The notes under the pieces are model-generated. The model was not told where the DNA came from. It ran no database searches and worked only from the letters and a program-made list of their open reading frames with translations. A program made the position numbers and the translations under genes. This document shows positions 1 to 6,325 of a DNA stretch of 47,033 bases, piece after piece (position 1 is the first letter of the stretch; every line of letters begins with the position of its first letter). The stretch spans positions 1 to 47,033 of the IMG/VR virus record IMGVR_UViG_3300032242_001587. One strand, given 5' to 3'. The DNA comes from a virus.

Positions 1-291
1 ATAATGTGTACCGCAATATGCACATACATGCCGATCACGACCAAACAATGTTTTGTTTGTTAATGCGACTGTTGAATGTTTATATGGGTTGAAACCATGC
101 CCTTTAATAGCAATAATACTTTGACTTTCTAAGTAACTGATTTCGCCGGACTTTTGAATTCCCCCACGATACTTTGCTACAACTTCACCCATTGCCCATG
201 CTACTGCATTTTTAGCATGATAGGTGATTGCGTCATCTTTAGAGATCCATTGTCTTGGAACTCCTGATACGTCAAGTGCTAAAATAGACAT
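1..291 (-). CDS. HNH endonuclease, 5' part (cut by window edge)
   Basis: Reading leftward from an ATG at 291 there are 97 open codons with no stop before the window edge, so the C-terminal part is missing. The N-terminus begins MSILALDVSGVPRQW. Towards the edge comes LFGRDRHVCAYCGTHY, the R-D-x-x-x-C-x-Y-C-G zinc-ribbon start of an HNH nuclease. In bacterial and phage HNH families a second CxxC pair and the catalytic His-Asn-His follow; they would lie outside the window. It is probably a DNA-nicking enzyme. Its place directly after a tRNA array fits the free-standing homing-type endonucleases often found there in T4-like phages, but that role is inferred. No clear Shine-Dalgarno beyond an AAGGAGAAG-like stretch just upstream of the start. 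Confidence 0.85.
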   Translation of the reverse strand, partial: MSILALDVSGVPRQWISKDDAITYHAKNAVAWAMGEVVAKYRGGIQKSGEISYLESQSIIAIKGHGFNPYKHSTVALTNKTLFGRDRHVCAYCGTHY

Positions 292-334
292 TACTTCTCC
301 TTCTATGTTATGTCACACTATTATTTAACAATAT

Positions 335-421
335 TGGTACCCCCACTGAGATTTGAACTCAGATATCTTTTAAGATGCTCCCTTTTGAGGAGAGTGACTT
401 TACCAATTTGTCTATGGGGGT
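335..421 (-). tRNA. tRNA-Leu(CAA)
   Basis: Folds as a class II tRNA. Acceptor ACCCCCA pairs with TGGGGGT, D stem GAC/GTC, anticodon stem CTCTC/GGGAG around loop CTCAAAA (anticodon CAA), a 15-nt variable arm, and a T arm CTGAG/CTCAG with loop TTCAAAT. Discriminator A and an encoded CCA (335-337). It reads UUG. Confidence 0.93.
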
Positions 422-427
422 ATTCTT

Positions 428-519
428 TGGTACCAGCGTAGGGAATCGAACCCTATCAAGAACGCTAATCTGGCGCTAAAAGGTGTATAAGACCTCTCTG
501 ACTACCAAGTCTCGCTGGC
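428..519 (-). tRNA. class II tRNA, apparent anticodon UAU (Leu-like body)
   Basis: Acceptor GCCAGCG pairs with CGCTGGT (one G-U), D stem GAC/GTC, T arm TAGGG/CCCTA with loop TTCGATT, discriminator A, encoded CCA (428-430). The best anticodon stem is GAGGT/ACCTT around the 7-nt loop CTTATAC, which gives UAU. A variable arm of about 24 nt with its own stem (AGCGC/GCGTT) makes it class II, as in Leu, Ser and Tyr tRNAs. A UAU anticodon would read the Ile codon AUA, whose normal tRNA is class I. Together with A73 the body is most like tRNA-Leu; a UAA ancestor changed at position 36 would explain it. Identity is left open. Confidence 0.75.
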
Positions 520-527
520 ATATTTGT

Positions 528-604
528 TGGGGTGCTTGATGGGATTCGAACCCACGTATATCGGAATCACAACCCGAGGTCTTAACCGCTTGACGACAAG
601 CACC
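528..604 (-). tRNA. tRNA-His(GUG)
   Basis: Anticodon loop TTGTGAT (GTG). Acceptor GTGCTTG/CAAGCAC is extended by the diagnostic extra G(-1) at 604 opposite C73 at 531. T arm GTGGG/CCCAT with loop TTCGAAT. CCA is encoded at 528-530. Confidence 0.95.
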
Positions 605-613
605 GTATAAAAA

Positions 614-690
614 TGGTCGGAGTACAAGGATTCGAACCTTGGACCCCCTGGTCCCAAACCAGGTGCGCTACCAGACTGCGCTACACTCCG
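614..690 (-). tRNA. tRNA-Pro(UGG)
   Basis: Acceptor CGGAGTG/TACTCCG, D stem GCGC/GCGC, anticodon arm CCTGG-TTTGGGA-CCAGG (anticodon UGG), T arm CAAGG-TTCGAAT-CCTTG, discriminator A, CCA encoded at 614-616. Confidence 0.95.
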
Positions 691-701
691 AATAATTCTT
701 T

Positions 702-777
702 TGGCGGGTCTTAGAGGATTCGAACCCCTAACGCTGGTTTCGAAGACCAGAATGATAATCCATTTCACTAAAGACCC
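702..777 (-). tRNA. tRNA-Arg(UCG)
   Basis: Acceptor GGGTCTT/AAGACCC, anticodon arm CTGGT-CTTCGAA-ACCAG (anticodon UCG, reading CGN), T arm AGGGG-TTCGAAT-CCTCT, discriminator G, CCA encoded at 702-704. The D stem GTGA/TCAT includes one G-U pair. Confidence 0.92.
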
Positions 778-785
778 ATATAGGT

Positions 786-926
786 TTTCGGGAACTAATT
801 CTGTACTGTGAATTAGTTTGTCTCGTACACAAGAGTTTAACAACCGTATAATCGTGTGCGGTGTCACATAGCCAACCTAAACTATGCTAGATTATAAGGG
901 ACTCAATCATGCCGTCTATCCCGAAA
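786..926 (-). ncRNA. candidate structured RNA inside the tRNA array
   Basis: No tRNA or plausible ORF fits this gap between tRNA-Arg and tRNA-Ile, yet it is dense in inverted repeats. Its ends are perfectly complementary over 8 bp (TTTCGGGA with TCCCGAAA, 786-793 and 919-926). Inside, on the minus strand, are CATAG/CTATG, ACCG/CGGT, a two-part stem TTGT...ACAA with CTC/GAG, and an 8-bp hairpin ACTAATTC/GAATTAGT (793-816). That pattern is a multi-helix junction closed by one long-range stem. No known RNA family was recognised; it lacks tmRNA and tRNA T-loop motifs. Strand is assumed from the neighbouring tRNAs. Confidence 0.4.
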
Positions 927-928
927 CT

Positions 929-1005
929 TGGTGCCTCAACCTAGATTCGAACTAGGCACCCTCGCCTTATCAAGACGATGCTCTAACCAAATGAGCTATT
1001 GAGGC
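929..1005 (-). tRNA. tRNA-Ile(GAU)
   Basis: Acceptor GCCTCAA/TTGAGGC, D stem GCTC/GAGC, anticodon arm TCGTC-TTGATAA-GGCGA (anticodon GAU), T arm CCTAG-TTCGAAT-CTAGG, discriminator A, CCA encoded at 929-931. It is an ordinary class I Ile tRNA, in contrast to the UAU class II tRNA at 428-519. Confidence 0.94.
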
Positions 1006-1160
1006 GAATAAATACAATATGTCAATGTTTAAAGAAAAAGTTAATTTAGGTGTAAACGAATTATGGTATGTTGCTTATAAAGACTATAAGCCATATACAG
1101 ATCGCCTACGTTCAACTAACGAAACTGAATTTAAACGTGACACAACACTTGATAAAAAAG

Positions 1161-1236
1161 TGGTAGTTGAAGTCGGACTCGAACCGACGATAGATACCGT
1201 ATGAAGGTATTGCATTAGCCACTATGCTACTCAACT
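1161..1236 (-). tRNA. tRNA with CAU anticodon (elongator Met or Ile2)
   Basis: Acceptor AGTTGAG/TTCAACT, anticodon arm ATACC-TTCATAC-GGTAT (anticodon CAU), T arm GTCGG-TTCGAGT-CCGAC, discriminator A, CCA encoded at 1161-1163. The paired A1-U72 argues against an initiator tRNA, which has an unpaired first position in bacteria. Elongator Met cannot be told by eye from a lysidine-modified Ile2 tRNA. Confidence 0.92.
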
Positions 1237-1242
1237 ATAACT

Positions 1243-1316
1243 TGGTGCTCCCAACTGGTAACGATCCAGTGTTTCTACATTACCAATGTAGTGTAATGCC
1301 TTTATACTATGGGAGC
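1243..1316 (-). tRNA. tRNA-Thr(GGU) with atypical T loop
   Basis: Acceptor GCTCCCA/TGGGAGC, short D arm with GTA/TAC, anticodon arm CTACA-TTGGTAA-TGTAG (anticodon GGU), T stem ACTGG/CCAGT, discriminator A, CCA encoded at 1243-1245. The T loop is ATCGTTA rather than TTCRANY: position 54 is A and position 58 is U, the reverse of the usual T54-A58 pair. Everything else is canonical. Confidence 0.88.
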
Positions 1317-1318
1317 GT

Positions 1319-1393
1319 TGGCAGGGGGTATAGGATTCGAACCTATGCATGACGGAATCAAAATCCGTAGTCTTACCGCTTGACGAACCCCCT
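1319..1393 (-). tRNA. tRNA-Gln(UUG)
   Basis: Acceptor AGGGGGT/ACCCCCT, D stem GTC/GAC, anticodon arm ACGGA-TTTTGAT-TCCGT (anticodon UUG), T arm ATAGG-TTCGAAT-CCTAT, discriminator G, CCA encoded at 1319-1321. Confidence 0.94.
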
Positions 1394-1405
1394 ATGATTA
1401 ATAAA

Positions 1406-1659
1406 CACATGTACTCTACCTTTCAGGGGTAGGTCATATTGTTTTTTACATGTGCTATTCTAAAACACATTTAGTACTCCCGAGTCGTATGGGTAGGTAG
1501 TTGTAGTACCAATTGTTCCACTATAATATGTTTTAGAATAGCCAATATTTCTATTGACTATGTTAGGATCAATACCCTAACCAGTAGTCTTACTAATGTG
1601 TTATCGCCACATTTTCATGTTTACTGTCCGCCCGTTCATTACTGTTTATAGTGTGTAAT
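1406..1659 (-). ncRNA. run of strong inverted repeats, possible structured RNA
   Basis: About 300 bases upstream (in minus-strand terms) of the tRNAs hold no gene but at least five stable hairpins in a row. CACATGTA/TACATGTG (1406-1413, 1447-1454) encloses CTACC/GGTAG. A perfect 14-bp stem lies at 1454-1467/1529-1542 with inner GTACT/AGTAC. GACTA/TAGTC with TTAGG/CCTAA lies at 1556-1589. AATGTG/CACATT lies at 1595-1613, and ATTAC/GTAAT at 1638-1659. No tRNA T-loop or known family motif was found. They could be leader RNA, processing signals for the tRNA precursor, or an independent non-coding RNA. The strand is assumed. Confidence 0.35.
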
Positions 1660-1689
1660 ATAGTCCTCGTTACTACTACCACTTTGAGT

Positions 1690-1851
1690 TTACTTTAACA
1701 AACTTTTTAGTTTGTTGTCTAACTCTACTTGCTTGAAGGCACGTTTTAATTTGTCCTCAATCAATTTTTGTTTTTGCTCTAATGACAACGAATGTTCTTT
1801 CGACCATTTTAGTTTGTCATTAACGCTAGTTGATTTTATATCATTTTTCAT
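1690..1851 (-). CDS. small charged helical protein, 53 aa, unknown
   Basis: ATG at 1851, preceded by AGGAG about 11 bases upstream, opens a 53-codon frame ending in TAA at 1690. The product (starts MKNDIKSTSVNDKLKW) is rich in Lys, Glu and Leu with heptad-like spacing (LIEDKLKRAFKQVELDNKL), so it is probably one long amphipathic helix. It has no Cys, no membrane segment and no family recognised. It sits between the terminator at 1892-1926 and the structured stretch leading to the tRNAs, so it could be the first cistron of the tRNA transcript. The Shine-Dalgarno and codon pattern support it; the function is unknown. Confidence 0.6.
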   Translation of the reverse strand: MKNDIKSTSVNDKLKWSKEHSLSLEQKQKLIEDKLKRAFKQVELDNKLKSLLK

Positions 1852-1891
1852 TTGTTGTCAAACTCCTTTGTTGTTATTTTGCTATATAAGC

Positions 1892-1926
1892 AAAAACCCC
1901 TGAGACTTTTTAGTTTCCCAGGGGTT
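1892..1926 (-). terminator. rho-independent terminator, minus strand
   Basis: An 8-bp stem AACCCCTG/CAGGGGTT (1895-1902 with 1919-1926), with an inner ACT/AGT extension, is followed on the minus strand by TTTTTG. No T-run follows on the plus strand, so it acts leftward. It closes the short transcript of the 46-aa gene at 1954-2094. Confidence 0.75.
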
Positions 1927-1953
1927 AGATAAAGTTGTTATGATGTTAACTTG

Positions 1954-2094
1954 TTACCTAGTCCCCGGGCCTCTTAGCATATCTACTGATTCATTTGAGC
2001 CACGAATAACTGTAGGATATGCTGGTACAAAACTTATGGCTAATGTTAGCCATTGTCCGTTATGTTTCTGCATGTTACAAGATTTATTCATCAT
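1954..2094 (-). CDS. small protein, 46 aa, unknown
   Basis: ATG at 2094 (or the adjacent ATG at 2091) begins a frame of 46 codons ending with TAA at 1954. The product starts MMNKSCNMQKHNGQW, has a short hydrophobic middle (LTLAISFVPAYP) and ends in RGPGTR. No family is recognised. It is the only ORF between a good sigma70-like promoter (2161-2189) and a terminator (1892-1926), so it looks like a one-gene, early-type transcription unit. The Shine-Dalgarno is weak (AGGAC about 12 bases upstream). The flanking signals are the main support. Confidence 0.5.
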   Translation of the reverse strand: MMNKSCNMQKHNGQWLTLAISFVPAYPTVIRGSNESVDMLRGPGTR

Positions 2095-2160
2095 AGTCTT
2101 TTATTTAGTCCTGGTTAAAAAACATATCAAATAAGATGTGTTTTTTCAATTTATGTATGT

Positions 2161-2189
2161 ATTGTATAACACCTATGTTTAGATGTCAA
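2161..2189 (-). promoter_or_regulatory. sigma70-like promoter, minus strand
   Basis: Minus-strand TTGACA (2184-2189) and TACAAT (2161-2166) are exactly 17 bases apart, close to the bacterial sigma70 consensus. Transcription would start near 2154 and run leftward into the 46-aa gene. A host-type promoter fits early expression before phage control takes over. Confidence 0.65.
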
Positions 2190-2247
2190 CCGTCAACTTA
2201 CCCATAACACTTTTTTATGGAATGAATAGTTACGTCTTAAATACTTG

Positions 2248-3864
2248 ATGTTATTTAATAGTAATTACTACCCAACAGTTTTTTTAAGTTATGACGAACC
2301 AAACTGTGAGGAGAACTATAACCATTTATCCAGTATCTGTCCTAGCAAGGTTCTCAGAGTACATGGGGTAAAGGGTAGTGACACTGCACATAAGTTTGTC
2401 GCTGAACTAGTTAAAGGATCATCAACTCACGTGATTATAGTTGACGGAGACAATTTTGTCAAGCCTGACTTCTATGATAGAACTATAGAGTTAAATGATG
2501 ATATAGACCCTAATAATAGTGTTATCAGTTATAGCGGACGTAACAATATTAATGGAACATGTTATGGTAACGGTGGTATTAAGATATGGCCTGTACAACT
2601 ATTACTAGATATGAAGACCCATGAATATAGTAATGATGCACTAACCAGGGTAGACTTTGACTTTAATAAGTACCTACAATTAAATGAATATGCTAGTACT
2701 GTTGTTATAAACACTACCCCATTACAAGCATTTCGTGCAGGATTCCGTGAGGGTATTAAGTTATGTTTAAATGACGGAGAGGTCAAGTATAAACTAACCG
2801 AACTTGATTGGCGTAACTATGATAGACTATGGAACTGGATGCATATTGGTATGGATGTAGTTAACGGTGTCTATGCGATATTAGGCGCACGTTGCGCGGT
2901 ATATTGGATGGTGCAAGGAACATTTGATATTGCAAAGATTAATGACTTTGACTATCTTAATAATGTATTTCTAGAGGTTAGTGGAACTGTAGGCAATACT
3001 CCATTAAGTTATGCAAATACATATGGGAAGTTAATTAAAGAATTAACAGGCGACCATAGAATCACAGATATATATTCTACAAATGATAGTATAGAATATA
3101 AGAAAATAGTCAAGCCTATATATCGCAGTCCACAGACATTTTTGTGTAATCCAACATGTAATGAATATGATATTGTCTTTATCAGTTATGATGAAACAAA
3201 CCGTGAAACAAATTATTATAATTTACTAGCCAGATTCCCAAGAGTAAAAAGAATTGACGGTGTCAAGGGTATATATAAAGCGCATATAGAGGCTGCTAAG
3301 ATATGCACTACTGATTACTTCTGGGTAGTTGATGGGGATAGTGAAATCGTACCCGACTTTAATTTTGATTATATTGTACCCTTCTATGACTATGAGAAGG
3401 TACGTGTTTGGCGTAGCATTAATCCCATCAATGATTTAATATATGGTTATGGTGGGGTTAAATTACTACCACGTACTAGTGTATTAAAGAAATATAATAA
3501 CTATAACAGTTTAGAAAAGCCGGATATGACTACAAGCATTAGTAGAAATTACGAACCTATAATGGAAATCAGTAATATTACTAATTTTAATACAAGTCCA
3601 TATAGTACTTGGAGAGCGGCATTTAGAGAATGTGTTAAATTATCTAGCAAGATAATCAATGGGCAAGTTGATAGTGAAACACAAAAACGATTAGATATCT
3701 GGACTACAGTGGGTATTGATAGAAAATATGGAAAAGATGCGATATCCGGTGCAAATGCAGGAAAGAATTATGGCATTAAACATAGTAATGACATAGAACA
3801 ATTGTTAAAAATAAACGACTATAAATGGTTACGTGAATATTATGAAAATATGGATCTTTGGTGA
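2248..3864 (+). CDS. glycosyltransferase-like protein, tandem duplicated GT-A-type domain
   Basis: 538 residues from ATG 2248 (a TTG lies one codon upstream). The protein is two copies of one domain. Copy 1 has TVFLSYDEPNCEENYNHL, then RVHGVKG, then HVIIVDGDNFVKPDF and YGNGGIKIWP. Copy 2, after about residue 308, has DIVFISYDETNRETNYYNLL, RIDGVKG, FWVVDGDSEIVPDF and YGYGGVKLLP. The VDGD motif with acidic residues at the end of a hydrophobic strand is like the DxD metal/nucleotide-sugar site of GT-A glycosyltransferases. The acceptor and sugar are unknown. It starts a plus-strand operon; its last 23 bases overlap the next gene. The Shine-Dalgarno is weak. Confidence 0.65.
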   Translation: MLFNSNYYPTVFLSYDEPNCEENYNHLSSICPSKVLRVHGVKGSDTAHKFVAELVKGSSTHVIIVDGDNFVKPDFYDRTIELNDDIDPNNSVISYSGRNNINGTCYGNGGIKIWPVQLLLDMKTHEYSNDALTRVDFDFNKYLQLNEYASTVVINTTPLQAFRAGFREGIKLCLNDGEVKYKLTELDWRNYDRLWNWMHIGMDVVNGVYAILGARCAVYWMVQGTFDIAKINDFDYLNNVFLEVSGTVGNTPLSYANTYGKLIKELTGDHRITDIYSTNDSIEYKKIVKPIYRSPQTFLCNPTCNEYDIVFISYDETNRETNYYNLLARFPRVKRIDGVKGIYKAHIEAAKICTTDYFWVVDGDSEIVPDFNFDYIVPFYDYEKVRVWRSINPINDLIYGYGGVKLLPRTSVLKKYNNYNSLEKPDMTTSISRNYEPIMEISNITNFNTSPYSTWRAAFRECVKLSSKIINGQVDSETQKRLDIWTTVGIDRKYGKDAISGANAGKNYGIKHSNDIEQLLKINDYKWLREYYENMDLW

Positions 3865-4945
3865 TAGCTTTGCTAACAACGAATCCGAAATTTCATGGGT
3901 CAGTTTATTAGCAAAGTCACATACAGTTATTAATAAATCAAGTAATGGATCCAGTGAGTATAGGATCTATAAGACCTACAACCATTATAAAGAACAAATA
4001 CATAGTACAGACCATGTAATCTTTGTCCATACAAGTAGTTCTAGGATATATCTACGTGAGGATCAAGATTTAGATAGCCGTAAATTAAATACGCATAAAC
4101 ATTGCGATTTAATCTTTAGTGATATCTATCATAAGAAAGAGCAAAAATACATCGATATTTTAGAAACCATTTGGGATGACGCTTATTTCGTTGATAATTA
4201 CTCATTGTTGTTGGATAAGTTGTTAAGTGTTGCTAATAGTACGCATATTACCTTCTTTGAAAACCATCACGGATTATATAGTTACTATGATACATATAGT
4301 AATAACAAAGGTTCTGTCAATCATATGAATGAGTTGGGTAATAATATCGTTTATAACGATATTAAAGATAGATTGTCAATCTATAAACGACTATTACACT
4401 TCGGAGCATCATTAACTAGTGGGCAGGGCTTAGATAGTATAGAAGACGCATACCCATATAAGTTAGGACAGTTATTGAATATACAGAGTATTAATCATGG
4501 AGTTCCGGGAATAAGCAATCTACAGATACTACACGATATACTAAACTATAAGTTTGTTCCAGGAGACGTTGCTATATTAATGTGGGCGCCCTGTAACAGG
4601 GATACGTTATTTGAGGATGATAAACTGTTACAGATTGGATCCTGGCAAGACACAGAGATTGCTAAGAACTGGATGTTAACGCATAGTGATAGTGACTTAA
4701 CCGTACGTACATGGTACCATATACATCAAGCAACATTATACCTAGAAAGCATTAACGTACCATATTATAACTTTGCCGGATATACTAGACCATTATTAAA
4801 ATACAAGCCTGATTATATTAATATTGATTTAATTGATAGTAATATGTCAATTTATAGAGATAAGACAGAATATGCTAGTGACGGGCATCCCGGACCAGAT
4901 GCACATACATTACTTGCTAATAGAATGAGAAATATTATTATATGA
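3842..4945 (+). CDS. two-domain SGNH-hydrolase-like protein
   Basis: ATG 3842 is preferred to an in-frame GTG at 3833; 367 residues. The first half has the block I signature WIFGDSFAN at its start and HMNELGNNIV near residue 165. The second half restarts the fold: LHFGASLTSGQGLD (GASL in place of GDSL), HGVPGISNLQ (the oxyanion Gly block), MWAPCNRD (Asn block) and SDGHPGPDAH (the catalytic Asp-x-x-His block). SGNH enzymes are esterases, lipases or carbohydrate O-acetyl/acyl hydrolases; some phage and polysaccharide-cluster members act on glycan acyl groups. The substrate here is unknown. Overlaps the glycosyltransferase upstream and shares ATGA with the gene downstream, so translation is probably coupled. 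Confidence 0.7.
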   Translation: MKIWIFGDSFANNESEISWVSLLAKSHTVINKSSNGSSEYRIYKTYNHYKEQIHSTDHVIFVHTSSSRIYLREDQDLDSRKLNTHKHCDLIFSDIYHKKEQKYIDILETIWDDAYFVDNYSLLLDKLLSVANSTHITFFENHHGLYSYYDTYSNNKGSVNHMNELGNNIVYNDIKDRLSIYKRLLHFGASLTSGQGLDSIEDAYPYKLGQLLNIQSINHGVPGISNLQILHDILNYKFVPGDVAILMWAPCNRDTLFEDDKLLQIGSWQDTEIAKNWMLTHSDSDLTVRTWYHIHQATLYLESINVPYYNFAGYTRPLLKYKPDYINIDLIDSNMSIYRDKTEYASDGHPGPDAHTLLANRMRNIII

Positions 4946-5643
4946 TTAATACATTCTTAGCAAAGGATATCCCTACAAATAATAAATATTCAGGGTTTGA
5001 CACGGAAGAATTATATCAAAAACATTTATTAAGTCAGCCCAATGATTGGTACTATCGTAATAATACTGTTACATATACAGTTAACAGTCAGGGATATAGA
5101 TGTCCTGAGTTTAATCAAGTTGACTGGGCCAATAGTATTGTATTAATAGGATGCTCAAACGTCTATGGGGTAGGGATAGATGATGTTCACACATTAGATA
5201 AAGAGTTAAGTAAATTAACTAATTGTACTGTAATCAATTTGGGAGCGGGCGGAACAAGCATACAGTATTCATTGTATAACGCTGTGATATTACGTGAGTT
5301 ATATCCTACGCCCAAAGCAGTAGTTCAAATATGGACAGGGATACATCGTTATACACAGTTTATGGAAGATAATAAAGTACATAATCACGGGTCTTGGAAC
5401 TATAGTATAGATGACAAATATAATACAGACATTAATTTGTCAACTCATGGGTACTTAAATATAAAAGCCAGCAAATACATGTGGAGTGATACAAAATACT
5501 ATGAGGCTAGTTATTTTATAGATACAGCAGAACTTGCTAACTGTGATAAATTAAGAAAGATTGACTTGGCCAGAGATTTAAGTCATCCGGGAATTGAATC
5601 AACTAAACAATCAGCATTACAAATATATGAAAACATTAAGTAA
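4942..5643 (+). CDS. SGNH-hydrolase-like protein
   Basis: 233 residues; ATG overlaps the previous stop (ATGA). About 65 residues of N-terminal extension (with WYYRNNTVTYTVNSQGYRCP) precede the SGNH core. The core has VLIGCSNVYGVGI (nucleophile block with GCSN for GDSL), NLGAGGTSIQYSL (Gly block), VQIWTGIHRYTQF (third block, Thr at the usual Asn) and DLSHPG (Asp-x-x-His block). The YTVNSQGYRCPEF segment resembles the lead-in seen in other phage SGNH proteins. It is one of three adjacent SGNH genes sharing the W-T/A-x-x-x-R signature, so they are probably diverged duplicates. Substrate unknown. Confidence 0.68.
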   Translation: MINTFLAKDIPTNNKYSGFDTEELYQKHLLSQPNDWYYRNNTVTYTVNSQGYRCPEFNQVDWANSIVLIGCSNVYGVGIDDVHTLDKELSKLTNCTVINLGAGGTSIQYSLYNAVILRELYPTPKAVVQIWTGIHRYTQFMEDNKVHNHGSWNYSIDDKYNTDINLSTHGYLNIKASKYMWSDTKYYEASYFIDTAELANCDKLRKIDLARDLSHPGIESTKQSALQIYENIK

Positions 5644-6325
5644 TTATAAAAGATTTTATGCATTTGGGGATAGTTATACCAAGTATTACTGGCCTACATA
5701 TGCTGACATAATCGGACAACATATACCTAACAATGAGAATTGGGGATTAAAGGGTGCGGGCAATCATTATATATACAATAGCATTGTAGAATGCAACCAA
5801 CGTAATAGATTTAATGTTGATGATTTAGTTATTGTAATGTGGACCGGAGTCACACGTGAGGATAGATATGTTGATAATCATTGGGCTACCGCCGCAAGTG
5901 AGTATCGTAAAATAGCATATGGTGATGAATGGATGCGTAAATATGGAACTGAGATCCGTGGCAATGTTATACGTGACTTAGCATATATTAAATCTACCCA
6001 AATATTATTAGAAAGTGTTGGGTGTGACTATACTTTTCTGAGTAGCATTGATATAATACGTGATGACACGGATGTTATACAATTATATAGTGATGTGTTA
6101 AAAACGATTAAACCAAGTTTATATAACGATATTAAAGATAGTAAAAGACCTAACTTTACAGATATGCATCCTACTCCGGTAGAAGCGTCACAATATATAA
6201 AGAAACATATGAATATTGATATACATTGTGACTTTGTAGATTATTGGGAAAATCAAGTGTGGAATATAGAATTAAAGAATATATTACCTGTTACATACCA
6301 TAGACCAGAAATACACAGATTATAA
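5627..6325 (+). CDS. SGNH-hydrolase-like protein
   Basis: Start placed at ATG 5627, 17 bases inside the previous gene; a TTG at 5594 would add 11 residues with no better signal. 232 residues. The nucleophile block is FYAFGDSYTKYYWPTYAD near the N-terminus, followed by WGLKGAGNHYIYNS (Gly block), VIVMWTGVTREDRY (third block) and FTDMHPTPVEASQYI near the C-terminus (Asp-x-His block). This spacing matches a minimal SGNH fold. No signal peptide is visible, so it acts in the infected cell or on a structure assembled there. The TAA stop overlaps the ATG of the radical SAM gene (TAATG). Confidence 0.7.
   Translation: MKTLSNYKRFYAFGDSYTKYYWPTYADIIGQHIPNNENWGLKGAGNHYIYNSIVECNQRNRFNVDDLVIVMWTGVTREDRYVDNHWATAASEYRKIAYGDEWMRKYGTEIRGNVIRDLAYIKSTQILLESVGCDYTFLSSIDIIRDDTDVIQLYSDVLKTIKPSLYNDIKDSKRPNFTDMHPTPVEASQYIKKHMNIDIHCDFVDYWENQVWNIELKNILPVTYHRPEIHRL

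Noticed and set aside
502-867. Minus-strand ORF of 121 codons across the tRNA genes
   Set aside because: It runs through tRNA-His, -Pro and -Arg in frame (it contains the typical tRNA-derived GSNPL and RFES strings) and has no ribosome site; it is a shadow of the tRNAs.
1019-1204. Plus-strand ORF of 61 codons, with a protein-like first 47 residues
   Set aside because: It ends inside the antisense of the CAU tRNA (VGLEPT signature), has no Shine-Dalgarno and opposes the tRNA transcript. A gene remnant is possible but not supported.
2236-2243. Late-promoter-like CTTAAATA before the glycosyltransferase gene
   Set aside because: It ends 4 bases before the ATG, too close for a normal leader, and AT-rich sequence makes chance matches frequent.
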